Assembly (NCBI RefSeq): GCF_030145815.1
Contig: NZ_JAIXHL010000011.1
Location: 126,562-160,357 of the forward strand
DNA: 33,796 bases
Source: Sphingomonas sp.
Lineage (GTDB): Bacteria; Pseudomonadota; Alphaproteobacteria; Sphingomonadales; Sphingomonadaceae
Direction: 5' to 3'
This document shows positions 12,653 through 19,936 of this stretch, one piece after another (position 1 is the first letter of the stretch; each line of letters opens with the position of its first letter). Made by a program: the position numbers and the translations under genes. The notes under the pieces were generated by a model. The model did not search any database and had not been told where the DNA came from. It saw only the letters and a list, made by a program, of their open reading frames with translations.

Positions 12653-13433
12653 ATGGCAGGAACTTTTGTAGCATACATAGATGAGTCGGGATGCGAGGGC
12701 GGCGAGCATGGAAAGGGCGCGAGCGAATGGTTCGGGCTAACCGCCGTTGTCACTACTCAGGAAAACATCCCGAATTTGACGGAGGCTATTTCCGATTTCA
12801 AAGCAGAATACAAAAAGTCCCAAGATTGGTCTTTTAAGTTTACGTCTCTAGACGCCAAGCGCAAAATACGTATCGCGCAGATACTTTCGTCACTCCCGGT
12901 GCAAATAGTAAGCATATTGGTTCACAAGCCATCGCTTACGAACGATAAGCTTAGACGTGACCACAAGAGATTGTATTTTTATTACGGGAAATTTCTGATC
13001 GAGAATTTCGTGGATATGTCGCGATTCTAAGAGTGCATCGAACGACGATAAGCGTTGCCAGATAGTTTTCTCAAAGCGCAACAAGTTTCCCTACGATGAG
13101 ATGCAGGACTATATTCGCCGACTGCCGCAGACTGACAAAAAGTCTCGTGCGGCATGGGAGCATATCGACGCTGAGTTGGTTACAGCGATCCCGCACCATC
13201 AGTCAGACGGATGCGCCTTTGCCGATGCGGCGGCAAGTGCGCTGACGCTTGCGGTAGAGTCCACGGAGTTTGGGATTACCGACAGCCGACCGCAGATTGA
13301 GCTACTCGGAAGATACTACGCACCCGCAAAGGCCTATAAGGGAAACAGCATAAAGCTATTTCCTTATGAGGCAGAGGGGCTGCCTCTCACCGACCAGAGA
13401 CTGGCTTGGATGCGGTTCTATTACGGCTTCTAG
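12653..13433 (+). pseudogene. DUF3800 family protein, frameshifted
   Basis: The first frame (12653-13030) starts MAGTFVAYIDESGCEGG, the usual DUF3800 opening with the acidic DESG motif, and continues through RLYFYYGKFLIENFVDMS. At about 13019-13022 the protein-like signal shifts by one base (DSKSASNDDKRCQIVFSKRN..), and the rest runs to TAG at 13433 (RLAWMRFYYGF). It contains HHQSDGCAFADAAASA, the conserved C-terminal region of the family. Joined, it is about 260 residues, the normal length. DUF3800 proteins have an RNase H-like fold and often lie near mobile or defence genes. One extra base, or two lost, breaks it here, so it is dead unless the shift is a sequencing error. Confidence 0.8.
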
Positions 13434-13440
13434 GTGTCCT

Positions 13441-13487
13441 CGCCGCCCTAGGTGATATGCCTGCGATAGCACCATTATAGGGCGGCG
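13441..13487. repeat. Long stem-loop after the DUF3800 gene
   Basis: CGCCGCCCTA (13441-13450) pairs perfectly with TAGGGCGGCG (13478-13487). An inner GGTG/CACC pair extends the stem past a 4-base bulge. It begins 8 bases after the stop of the DUF3800 frame and has no T-run, so it may be a transcript end or a structured element inside the transposon. CTAGGTG recurs three times nearby (13431-13502). Confidence 0.5.
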
Positions 13488-13588
13488 TTGCTGGCTCTAG
13501 GTGTCGATCGACCCCTCTGGCCCGCTGGACGTATCAGATATGATTCGTTGATGTGGCAAGGTCAAGGCATCACTTTGCCCCTAATCCT

Positions 13589-13614
13589 AAAACCGCGCTT
13601 ACGCCCCAGCGCGG
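13589..13614 (-). terminator. Intrinsic terminator of the IS1595 transposase
   Basis: On the minus strand CCGCGCT pairs with AGCGCGG around an 8-base loop (13593-13614) followed by TTTT (13589-13592). It starts 6 bases after the transposase stop. Confidence 0.65.
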
Positions 13615-13619
13615 GGTGC

Positions 13620-14582
13620 TTAGGCTGCGACTGCACCAATCCGCCGATAGGTCAGGCGCTTTCCAGCGATGCCCTTAAGCGAGAGGTCAGCGCGCTGCTC
13701 GTCATTGATGCCGAGCGCCACGCGGTTGCTGTAACGGAAGTCAAATTCGGCAAGGTAGCGCTGCAGGTGCTGCGAACCGCAGTGCTGGTAGATGCCGCGC
13801 ATCCCGCGTTTGAAGATGCCGAAGAAGCCCTCAATCGTGTTGGTATGGATGGCGCGGTCACCCTTGCGGACATACTCGCCAACGCGATGATTGACGGTTT
13901 CGTGACCACCAGTGAACGCCTTGCCGGGGAGCTTATAGAAGCGGGCTTCGTCGGTCAGTAGGCGGGTATCGGTCGCAACGCGGTCGTTCAGGATCGCGCC
14001 CACGGTGTCAGCGGTGAAGTGGCCGGTGAACACTACCGAGGTAGCGCGGCCCGTGGTGCGATCCACCAGCGAGATAACCTTGTTCATGTTGTGGATCGGG
14101 GTGCGCGAAGCGCCGGGGACGCGACCGATGTAGGTTTCGTCAACCTCAACGTCGCCACCGTTACCGCCCATCGGGGTATCGTCGGTCGAGGTCATCGCTT
14201 CGCGGATGCGATGCGCCATGAACCATGCCGTCTTGTAGGTGACGCCAAGCATACGGTGCAGCTGGTGCGCGCTGATACCCTTCTTGCTGGCAACCATAAG
14301 GTGGTTGGCGAGCAGCCACTTGTTGAGCGGAACCTTGCTGTCCTCAAACACGGTGCCGACCGTGACGGTGAACTGCTGGCGGCAACCGTTGCACTGGATC
14401 ACGCCCTTGCGAACCGCGCCTTCCGGGTGACGCTTGGAAGGCTTGCCGCGCTGGTCGGGAAGGCGCTTCGCGTCAACCGAACCACAACGGGGGCAAACCG
14501 GACCCTGCGGCCAACGCAGAGCTTCAAGATGCTCGCGGGCTGCGTCTGCGTCGGTGAAGCGGGGTGCGGTGAGGTTCGTCAT
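13620..14582 (-). CDS. IS1595-family (ISXO2-like) transposase
   Basis: 320 residues. The N-terminal zinc ribbon has CPRC (30-33) and CNGC (64-67), separated by an Arg/Lys-rich linker, then QFTVTVGTVFEDSKVPLNKWL, a family landmark. The catalytic ISXO2 domain shows VEVDETYIG (D148), LLTDEARFY (D211) and NTIEGFFGIFKRGMRG (around 248-263), fitting the DD(E/N)K pattern. It catalyses cut-and-paste transposition using the flanking 24-base inverted repeats. It appears intact and has its own terminator. Confidence 0.93.
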   Translation of the reverse strand: MTNLTAPRFTDADAAREHLEALRWPQGPVCPRCGSVDAKRLPDQRGKPSKRHPEGAVRKGVIQCNGCRQQFTVTVGTVFEDSKVPLNKWLLANHLMVASKKGISAHQLHRMLGVTYKTAWFMAHRIREAMTSTDDTPMGGNGGDVEVDETYIGRVPGASRTPIHNMNKVISLVDRTTGRATSVVFTGHFTADTVGAILNDRVATDTRLLTDEARFYKLPGKAFTGGHETVNHRVGEYVRKGDRAIHTNTIEGFFGIFKRGMRGIYQHCGSQHLQRYLAEFDFRYSNRVALGINDEQRADLSLKGIAGKRLTYRRIGAVAA

Positions 14583-14606
14583 GCATTCTCACTACCCCGG
14601 ATTGGC

Positions 14607-14630
14607 TGCTTTGTAAAGTATATAATGTCC
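14607..14630 (-). repeat. Right terminal inverted repeat of the IS1595 element
   Basis: The reverse complement begins GGACATTATATAC and matches the left end at 22 of 24 bases. It lies upstream of the transposase and may overlap its promoter. Confidence 0.85.
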
Positions 14631-14643
14631 AGAGCTCTTGACA
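14626..14643. promoter_or_regulatory. Operator 1, right half after IS insertion (TGTCCAGAGCTCTTGACA)
   Basis: This 18-base near-palindrome is formed by the IS end (TGTCC), the target duplication and the original right half TGACA. TTGACA at 14638-14643 also matches a -35 element, but no convincing -10 follows at the right distance. Its centre is 33 bases from that of operator 2. Confidence 0.5.
14631..14638. repeat. Target site duplication, right copy (AGAGCTCT)
   Basis: Identical to 11679-11686 and directly outside the right inverted repeat. The same octamer occurs once more in the intact operator 2 at 14664-14671. Confidence 0.85.
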
Positions 14644-14658
14644 GCTGCGGCCGAATAA

Positions 14659-14676
14659 TGACAAGAGCTCTTGTCA
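14659..14676. promoter_or_regulatory. Operator 2: perfect palindrome TGACAAGAGCTCTTGTCA
   Basis: A perfect 18-base palindrome, extending to 20 with the flanking A/T, 28 bases upstream of the XRE GTG start. It shares the pattern TGnCnAGA-N2-TCTnGnCA with operators 1 and 3. Likely binding site for the adjacent XRE protein (autoregulation). Confidence 0.75.
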
Positions 14677-14679
14677 TAT

Positions 14680-14697
14680 GGACAAGACTTCTGGACA
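14680..14697. promoter_or_regulatory. Operator 3: GGACAAGACTTCTGGACA
   Basis: Matches the operator pattern at all but the first base. Its centre is 21 bases (two helical turns) from that of operator 2. It ends 6 bases before the start codon, so occupancy would block transcription or translation initiation. Confidence 0.65.
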
Positions 14698-14703
14698 TGT
14701 TCG

Positions 14704-14916
14704 GTGAACAACCGGTTGCGTATCTTACGGGCAGAGGCGGGTCTCAGTCAGGGGGACCTTGCACGCCTGCTCGGCGTCTCGCGTCAGACCGTCAACGCGG
14801 TCGAGACGGACAAATATGACCCCAGCTTACCGCTGGCGTTGCGGATGGCGAAAATCTTTGGAGTGGCAGTCGATGAAATCTTCCTCGATGACTGGATTGC
14901 ACCCGAGCGTGACTGA
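14704..14916 (+). CDS. XRE-family transcriptional regulator
   Basis: 70 residues from GTG 14704 (NNRLRILRAEAGLSQGDLA). It is almost entirely a Cro/C1-type helix-turn-helix: LSQGDLARLLGVSRQTVNAVE is the DNA-binding segment, followed by YDPSLPLALRMAKIFGVAVDEIF. Such minimal XRE proteins usually repress their own operon, and three matching palindromes lie just upstream. The next gene starts two bases after its stop, so the two form an operon. Before the IS1595 insertion it was divergent from the COQ4-family gene across about 135 bases. A longer reading from TTG 14671 would run through operators 2 and 3 and is unlikely. Confidence 0.88.
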   Translation: MNNRLRILRAEAGLSQGDLARLLGVSRQTVNAVETDKYDPSLPLALRMAKIFGVAVDEIFLDDWIAPERD

Positions 14917-14917
14917 G

Positions 14918-15565
14918 ATGACGCGCGGGCAACGCGTGCGGCGGCATGCCGTGGAGGCGCTGATCGGTGGCGTGATGGGCGCCGGATTCGGCTTTGGCAT
15001 CGCCAATTTTGTCGATGCGACCGGGTTCGAGCGCTGGACGATCGCCGAACTTGCCTCGCTCGGCATCGCATTCATGCTGTTCTTCATGGGCGGTTTCGTG
15101 CTGGTGATGAGCGCGTCGGAAGATCGCTGGCGGCGGCTGGTGGCGTTTCGTCAGCCGGGCAGCGAGCCGCCCGACCGCGACTCGATGCTGGCGATCCGGC
15201 GTCAGGGCGTGATCATCGCGCTGACCGGGCCGATCCTCGCCGCGCCGCCGGTGCTGGCACATCTGGGCCTGGGCGATAACGGGCGTGCGATCGGTGCGGC
15301 GGCGGTGTTGGCGGTGCTGGCGTTCCAGACCTGGCTCAACTGGCGGCTCTATCGCACAAGCGACGAGCTTGTACGGCAGGTGACGGTGATGGCCGGCGCA
15401 GTGTGTTTCTGGGGCGCGCAGCTGGCGCTGTTCGTGTGGGCCACGCTGGCGAAGCTCGGGCTGGTGGCGGACGTCGACAGCTGGACGCTGATCACGCTGG
15501 TGATGGCGGTGTATCTGGTCGTGTCGACTTGGATCGGCTTTCGCCGCGGCCTCGGTCAGCTCTGA
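14918..15565 (+). CDS. Six-helix membrane protein, partner of the XRE regulator
   Basis: 215 residues from ATG 14918, two bases after the XRE stop. About six hydrophobic helices can be seen, among them ALIGGVMGAGFGFGIANF, LGIAFMLFFMGGFVLVM, GVIIALTGPILAAPPVLA, IGAAAVLAVLAFQTWL, AVCFWGAQLALFVWATL and LITLVMAVYLVVSTWIGF. A cytoplasmic loop (ASEDRWRRLVAFRQPGSEPPDRD) joins helices 2 and 3. No catalytic motif is seen. Pairs of a minimal XRE repressor with a small polytopic membrane protein are common in Alphaproteobacteria, and their function is not known to me. Confidence 0.8.
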   Translation: MTRGQRVRRHAVEALIGGVMGAGFGFGIANFVDATGFERWTIAELASLGIAFMLFFMGGFVLVMSASEDRWRRLVAFRQPGSEPPDRDSMLAIRRQGVIIALTGPILAAPPVLAHLGLGDNGRAIGAAAVLAVLAFQTWLNWRLYRTSDELVRQVTVMAGAVCFWGAQLALFVWATLAKLGLVADVDSWTLITLVMAVYLVVSTWIGFRRGLGQL

Positions 15566-15630
15566 CGACGCGGGCGGGAAGGCGCGCAGGGCACCTTCCC
15601 GGTCCGGTCAGACCCGTATGCGGCAGACTA

Positions 15631-15646
15631 ACTGACAAGTGTCAGT
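15631..15646. promoter_or_regulatory. Inverted repeat ACTGACA-AG-TGTCAGT
   Basis: Seven-base perfect arms around two bases, 65 bases after the membrane-protein stop and about 45 bases outside the left candidate end of the recombinase island. It has the form of a TetR-type operator, but no regulated gene starts next to it now. It could be a remnant of a promoter cut off by the island. Confidence 0.4.
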
Positions 15647-15829
15647 CAGACAGCCCGGCTTTCCGAGGTTTTCGACGCTCTTCGAACTCATTGTGTCAAG
15701 TCTCGCTTCGAATAGGCTCGAATCGAGCCGTTAGAATCGATGTTCCCGGAGCGAAACTTGCCACTTGGCTCTGCGGCATCATAGCAGCCGGCTGCGCGAT
15801 GAGAAAGAGTCGCTGCGTCGAATAGCGGT

Positions 15830-16729
15830 TCATGATGTAACAGCATCGAAAGAGGCATAGGCGACGCTTGCGCGGATGTCGGTCGTTCGACGCTCGGCGA
15901 TTGCCATGTCCAACGCATGACGCAACACGGCGGCCATCGCATTCGGCAGGCTGATGATCGTCCGATCGAAGTCCTGCTTCCGCTCGAAGTCCTGGATGAT
16001 GTCGAGCTCGAGCGTCGTCGGCTTGCGGCCGCGACGTTCCACACGGACTGTGGGGCTGATGTCCACGACGGTCTTTCCGTCTTCATCGACCGGGAGTCGC
16101 ACGCCGCGAAGCACCTTTGCTTCCGGGACAGTGAGATGGGCGATTACGCTGCGGTCCCCGGCGACGGCCTTGATGGTGATCAGTCGCTCGAAACCGTCGT
16201 CGAGGGCCGAGACGATGATGCGCTGCTCACAAGGGATCGCCTGCATCTCGCTGACGGGGATCGGCTCGTCGACAATAATGAATTCGGGCGGTGTGCCTTC
16301 GACGGGCGGCCGCGGGTGCATCTCGGTCACCTTCGGCCAGTCGACCGTGCGGGGAACGGTGATAAGGCGTCCCGCATGGGTGACGTCGAGGGCGTAGCCC
16401 ATGCGACGGGCCAGACCCTGCCGGATCAGACGGATACCGACTGCGAGGTCGATGGTTTCGGCCTCGGCCGGCCACTGGTCAAGCGGCCGCATCGCACCGA
16501 CGACCTTTGCATCGACGAATTCGAACGGATCGTAATCGACCAGTTCGACGCCGCTGAAGGGATCCAGTTCGACCGGGACGACCATGCGCGGCTTGATCTG
16601 CCAAGCAAGCGTGGGTTCGTCGGTCAGGTGGACGTGATGGCCGCGGTGCAGCGCCACGAGCAGTCGGATGCTGTCTTGGTCCAGCCGAAGCGGGGCCGGC
16701 TGCGTCCGTTCGACGGATGACACCTTCAT
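15830..16729 (-). CDS. Unknown protein at the end of the recombinase-helicase operon
   Basis: 299 residues with AAAGGAA as ribosome-binding site before ATG 16729. It has no signal peptide or membrane helices. Features: an N-terminal segment with HRGHHVHLTDE, a region rich in Pro and acidic residues (VELDPFSGVELVDYDPFEFVDAK), repeated TVPRTVDWPKVTEMHP, and a C-terminal RRGRKPTTLELDIIQDFERKQDFDR that is charged and helical. I recognise no family. It follows the helicase by 53 bases across a hairpin, so it is probably the last gene of the operon and may be an accessory or nucleoid-type factor of the element. Confidence 0.7.
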   Translation of the reverse strand: MKVSSVERTQPAPLRLDQDSIRLLVALHRGHHVHLTDEPTLAWQIKPRMVVPVELDPFSGVELVDYDPFEFVDAKVVGAMRPLDQWPAEAETIDLAVGIRLIRQGLARRMGYALDVTHAGRLITVPRTVDWPKVTEMHPRPPVEGTPPEFIIVDEPIPVSEMQAIPCEQRIIVSALDDGFERLITIKAVAGDRSVIAHLTVPEAKVLRGVRLPVDEDGKTVVDISPTVRVERRGRKPTTLELDIIQDFERKQDFDRTIISLPNAMAAVLRHALDMAIAERRTTDIRASVAYASFDAVTS

Positions 16730-16736
16730 TTCCTTT

Positions 16737-16768
16737 CTTCGGGATCGTCGCTGCGATCAATCCCGAAG
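16737..16768 (-). repeat. Stem-loop between helicase and unknown gene
   Basis: CTTCGGGAT (16737-16745) pairs perfectly with ATCCCGAAG (16760-16768) around a 14-base loop. It lies directly upstream of the ribosome-binding site of the 299-residue gene. There is no T-run, so it may act as an attenuator or as an mRNA-processing or stability element, separating expression of the last gene from the rest of the operon. Confidence 0.5.
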
Positions 16769-16782
16769 CCCCTGTCCCACCC

Positions 16783-18972
16783 TCAAAGCCGGAGGGTCTG
16801 CCGACCGGACCAGGATGTCGGAACTGCGGCCAGTGCACGCCGAAGCAGGTCTTCGTCACCGACCAGCACGACCGTGGTGGTTGCCCTGGTCAGGCCGGTA
16901 TAGATCAGCAGCCTGTCGAGCAGCCTTGATCGCGAGATCGGCATGACGACGCGCGCAAAGGCGGACCCTTGCGCCTTATGGACCGTCACGGCCCATCCCC
17001 GCCTGATGTTGCGCAGATCCGAACGCAGCACCTCGGCCCTGCTTCCGTCCACGTCGTCGAACAGCACGATGGCGCCGTTGGAGGTCGGCCGCTGGACGAC
17101 GCCCAGACTTCCATTCATGAGATCCACAACGTCCTCGGGGCGATCCGACGACGCCGGTCTGTCGTAGGAGTTGCGGGTCCACAGGATCTTGCTGCCGACC
17201 GACAGGCCCCAGTCGGAGATCGGCTGCTGCTTCGACATCCAGCGCGTCTCGATCCGATCGGACAGCGTGGTAACGCCGGCCGGGCCGTGAATCGTCGCGC
17301 CGAGCAGCTGGACCTGGGCGGCATGGAAGGCACGCAGCGAGTCGCGGTCGCCCGTCGGCGGTGGCCCGGCCATCCGTTCGAAGGTGGCGAGCGCCGCATC
17401 GGCCGTGGCGGCTTCGGACACGCGGACGAGAAACGCGCCGGGCTGGTGGGGACGGTCGTAATCGAAGTCCGGCAGGTCCAAAAGGGTTCCTGTGCGGATG
17501 GCGGCTGCGACCGTCGGGATGTCGCTGCCGGCCGCCTGGCGGTGGATGCGGGTCAGCGTCGTGCGAGCGACGCTTCCCTCGATGGCGGCGGCGAACGGGC
17601 GACCTGGCGCGATCGGCGGCAGCTGGCCGGGATCGCCGACGAGGACGACGTCCACCTCGACCGGCAGCCAGGCGAGGATCTGCCACAGGTCGGGCGTGCC
17701 GATCATGGAGGCCTCGTCGATGACGACGGTGCCGGCGGCGATGCGGATCCGGCCGTTGACGACGCCCTTCAGGAAGCGATGGACGGTCATGGCCTCATGG
17801 CCGGTCGCCTCGGCGAGGCGCTTCGCCGCCCGTCCGCTGAGCGCCATCTGCACGTAGCCGCCACCGCCGGCGCGGACCGCGCGCAGGATGGCGAGGGTCA
17901 CCGTGGTCTTGCCGGTGCCGGCCCCACCGTCGACCACGCAGAAGCCGGTGGTCGCGGCCATGTGGACGGCATCGCGTTGCGCGGGTTCCAGGTGATGGCC
18001 GGCCTCGTCCTCGACGCTGCGGATCGCGCCGTCGATGATGTCTGGCGCGAGGAGCGTGCGGGGCCGATGGGATCGCGCGCGGACCAGCCGTTCGACGTCG
18101 CGCTCCATCAGGCTGCAGCCGCGAGACTGGAGGAGATCGCCTTCGGCGACGAGCTCGCCCGCATCGAGCGCCAGATCGACGGCGTGGCCGGCGAGATGCG
18201 CGAACGGCTGGCCGAGAAGCCTCGCCACCCCGGTTTCAAGCTCCTGCCGGGTGCTGGCGAGGTTGCCGCCAAGGCCATGCTCGCGCCCGGAATAGCGGCG
18301 CGAGCAGGTCTCGCCCACCGCCGCGATCAGGCGGCGGGGATCGTCGGGCGCGACGCCGAGCCGAAGCGCCCGCTGGTCGACGACCTTCCAGGCTTCGACG
18401 GCGTTGACGAGGTATGGATCGGCGTAGAGCCGGTCGACGGCGGCCTCGCCCCACAGGGTGCAGGCCGCCATCGCGGTGCGTGGCTCGACGCCGTAGCGGT
18501 CGAATGCCTGCAGGACGTCCACTTCGTGCCGGAGGCCCGCGAAGGCGGCGACGATGTCGGCGGCGGCAACGGGACCGACGAGCGGAGACATGGCCGCCGC
18601 GTCGCCCTGACGAAGAAGGTCGTAGAGGCGTTCGCCCAGTTCAAGCCAGAGGCGGAGCGCGGTGCGTTCGCCGACGCGCGGTATCGCCTTGCTGGTGGCG
18701 ATCCAGCGGACGATGCTTCCGCCAGACGGAAGCAGCGGCAGCGCTATGGCTGCGAGGATCTGGGGACCGTGATGGGGGTGTTCGACGACGGGCCCTGTGA
18801 CCCGCCACGTCTCGCCCGGGGCCGGGTGGCGCGGAATGGATTCGTCCTGCAGCCGCGCGCGCCGGGGCCGCTGCCGATCGTCGCGATCCCAGCCGATCAG
18901 GATGCCGCCGCCGGATGGACCGGGGTGGAAGGACGTGACCGTCAGCTCGACCGAGACGGCGGCTCGGCTCAA
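16783..18972 (-). CDS. RecD-like (superfamily 1B) DNA helicase
   Basis: About 729 residues. The N-terminal region (1-90) looks like an OB-like domain, then a helix-hairpin-helix-like segment (IPRVGERTALRLWLEL, around 98-113), as in RecD2. The helicase core has Walker A DGGAGTGKTT (348-357), ALSGRAAKRLAEATG, motif II VIDEAS (417-422), motif III GDPGQLPPI (446-454), and near the C-terminus VHKAQGSAF with YTGLTRAT (motifs V/VI). It is a 5'-3' DNA helicase by homology. The start was placed at TTG 18972, which overlaps the TGA of the upstream gene (TTGA); frames further upstream overlap that gene and have poor composition. A helicase in a recombinase operon suggests a role in processing or replicating the excised form. 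Confidence 0.88.
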   Translation of the reverse strand: MSRAAVSVELTVTSFHPGPSGGGILIGWDRDDRQRPRRARLQDESIPRHPAPGETWRVTGPVVEHPHHGPQILAAIALPLLPSGGSIVRWIATSKAIPRVGERTALRLWLELGERLYDLLRQGDAAAMSPLVGPVAAADIVAAFAGLRHEVDVLQAFDRYGVEPRTAMAACTLWGEAAVDRLYADPYLVNAVEAWKVVDQRALRLGVAPDDPRRLIAAVGETCSRRYSGREHGLGGNLASTRQELETGVARLLGQPFAHLAGHAVDLALDAGELVAEGDLLQSRGCSLMERDVERLVRARSHRPRTLLAPDIIDGAIRSVEDEAGHHLEPAQRDAVHMAATTGFCVVDGGAGTGKTTVTLAILRAVRAGGGGYVQMALSGRAAKRLAEATGHEAMTVHRFLKGVVNGRIRIAAGTVVIDEASMIGTPDLWQILAWLPVEVDVVLVGDPGQLPPIAPGRPFAAAIEGSVARTTLTRIHRQAAGSDIPTVAAAIRTGTLLDLPDFDYDRPHQPGAFLVRVSEAATADAALATFERMAGPPPTGDRDSLRAFHAAQVQLLGATIHGPAGVTTLSDRIETRWMSKQQPISDWGLSVGSKILWTRNSYDRPASSDRPEDVVDLMNGSLGVVQRPTSNGAIVLFDDVDGSRAEVLRSDLRNIRRGWAVTVHKAQGSAFARVVMPISRSRLLDRLLIYTGLTRATTTVVLVGDEDLLRRALAAVPTSWSGRQTLRL

Positions 18973-19466
18973 GGTGTCCGCCCGGTGCGAGCGATCAGGC
19001 TGCGGACCGCGGCGAGTTCGTTGCGCAGCTGCTGGTTCTCCGCCCGCAGGAGGAGGACCTCGCGCTCGAGTTCGCCGACGCGCCGTTCGGCCGGACGCTT
19101 CGCCTCGGCTGCCTCCACCGCGTCCGCCAGCGCGCCGCCTCGGGCCTTCCCTTCCCAGTCGGCGAACTCGGCGAGGAGCCTGGCGCACCATTCGTTCGTG
19201 GCGAAGTTCTGGCGGTTGAAGGATGCGCCCGATCGCTCGGCCATTGCAGCGGCGACCTTGCCCGGCGAGGCCTTCCCTGCATGTCGCGGCAGGGCCTCGC
19301 CGGCGGCCGCCATTGCGAGGAGGTGGTCGGCGACGCGGCGGGCGTTGGCTCGTGCCGCCGCTGCCGACCCGCCGAGCGTTCGATCGGAGGTGGCGTCGAG
19401 ATCGGCGAGGACGGCCGCGATCCGCGAACCGATGCCCTTATCATCTCGCTGCGGGTTGGGCGTCAT
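18969..19466 (-). CDS. Coiled-coil protein of the recombinase operon
   Basis: 165 residues; its ATG overlaps the TGA of the preceding gene (ATGA at 19463-19466). The C-terminal third is a clear coiled coil: RRVGELEREVLLLRAENQQL then RNELAAVRSLIAR, with a leucine heptad. The middle contains SFNRQNFATNEWCARLLAEFADWEGKAR, helical and basic. The arrangement (helical N-part, C-terminal coiled coil) resembles the small TnpC/DUF6262-like proteins of Tn554-type elements, so it may be a second copy of that function that has diverged from the 157-residue neighbour. Family assignment is tentative. Confidence 0.72.
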   Translation of the reverse strand: MTPNPQRDDKGIGSRIAAVLADLDATSDRTLGGSAAAARANARRVADHLLAMAAAGEALPRHAGKASPGKVAAAMAERSGASFNRQNFATNEWCARLLAEFADWEGKARGGALADAVEAAEAKRPAERRVGELEREVLLLRAENQQLRNELAAVRSLIARTGRTP

Positions 19467-19936
19467 CTGACCGACTTGAGCGGCCTGCGGCCCGTCGTGC
19501 TGTCGGTCGCGCCCTTGTAGGGCTTCTCGCTAGGCCGCTCGAGTTCACGCGTCGGAATGCCGAGGCGGACCGCGTTGATGATGTGCAGCATCAGCCGCTC
19601 GTCGAGGGCGGCCACCTTCTTCGCCAGGTCGGCCTTCTCTGCCTCGAGCCGTTCGATCCGGGATCGTTCCGGCGAGACGTCGTGTTCAACCAGCTTGGGA
19701 ACCGATCCGGTCGTGCGGAAGCTGCGATACTCCTGGACCTTGGACTCGTATGCCTCGACGATCGCCGGGTGCGCCGACAGCGCCTGGCGTGAGAAGGTCC
19801 GCTTCGCGACGGACAGGGCGGCACCCTGGACGTGCCCCCATGTCGGCCGCACGCGATGCGACAGGTCGGTCACGGCCACGACGATGCCGGTGATGTCCTT
19901 GGCCGTGAGCTGAGTGCGGGCTGTGGCCTTAGGCAT
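19463..19936 (-). CDS. TnpC/GinD-like small protein (tentative)
   Basis: 157 residues from ATG 19936 (MPKATARTQLTAKDITGIV), overlapping the end of the third recombinase by 8 bases. The N-terminal half (RPTWGHVQGAALSVAKRTFSRQALSAHPAI) resembles a helix-turn-helix. The second half is a coiled coil (ERSRIERLEAEKADLAKKVA then ALDERLMLHI). Position directly after three recombinases and general shape match TnpC of Tn554-like elements and the fourth gene of GInt operons, needed for recombination in the systems studied. Likely DNA-binding accessory factor of the recombinases. Confidence 0.72.
   Translation of the reverse strand: MPKATARTQLTAKDITGIVVAVTDLSHRVRPTWGHVQGAALSVAKRTFSRQALSAHPAIVEAYESKVQEYRSFRTTGSVPKLVEHDVSPERSRIERLEAEKADLAKKVAALDERLMLHIINAVRLGIPTRELERPSEKPYKGATDSTTGRRPLKSVR

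Larger units (their letters stand above)
11687..14630. mobile_element. IS1595-family transposon with passenger genes, 2944 bp
   Basis: The terminal inverted repeats are 24 bases with 22 matches (11687-11710 and 14607-14630; outer sequence GGACATTATATAC). They are flanked by the 8-base direct repeat AGAGCTCT. The element contains the ISXO2/IS1595-type transposase on the minus strand plus four other ORFs: a small protein, a HEPN-like protein, a 45-residue ORF and a frameshifted DUF3800 gene. Some IS1595-family members are known to carry passenger genes. Intact ends, duplication and transposase suggest a fairly recent insertion. Confidence 0.88.

Noticed and set aside
11677..14640. A perfect 23-bp inverted repeat as the transposon ends
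   Set aside because: The outer part is the palindromic 8-base target duplication plus flanking operator bases. The true ends are GGACATTATATAC-type at 11687 and 14630, which leaves an exact 8-base duplication.
14671..14703. Longer start (TTG 14671) for the XRE regulator
   Set aside because: It would translate through operators 2 and 3 and gives an unnatural N-terminus; the GTG at 14704 fits the family.
16969..19470. An 833-residue open frame antisense to the helicase and coiled-coil genes
   Set aside because: The opposite strand has unmistakable helicase motifs and overlapping gene starts; this frame is a GC-rich antisense artefact.
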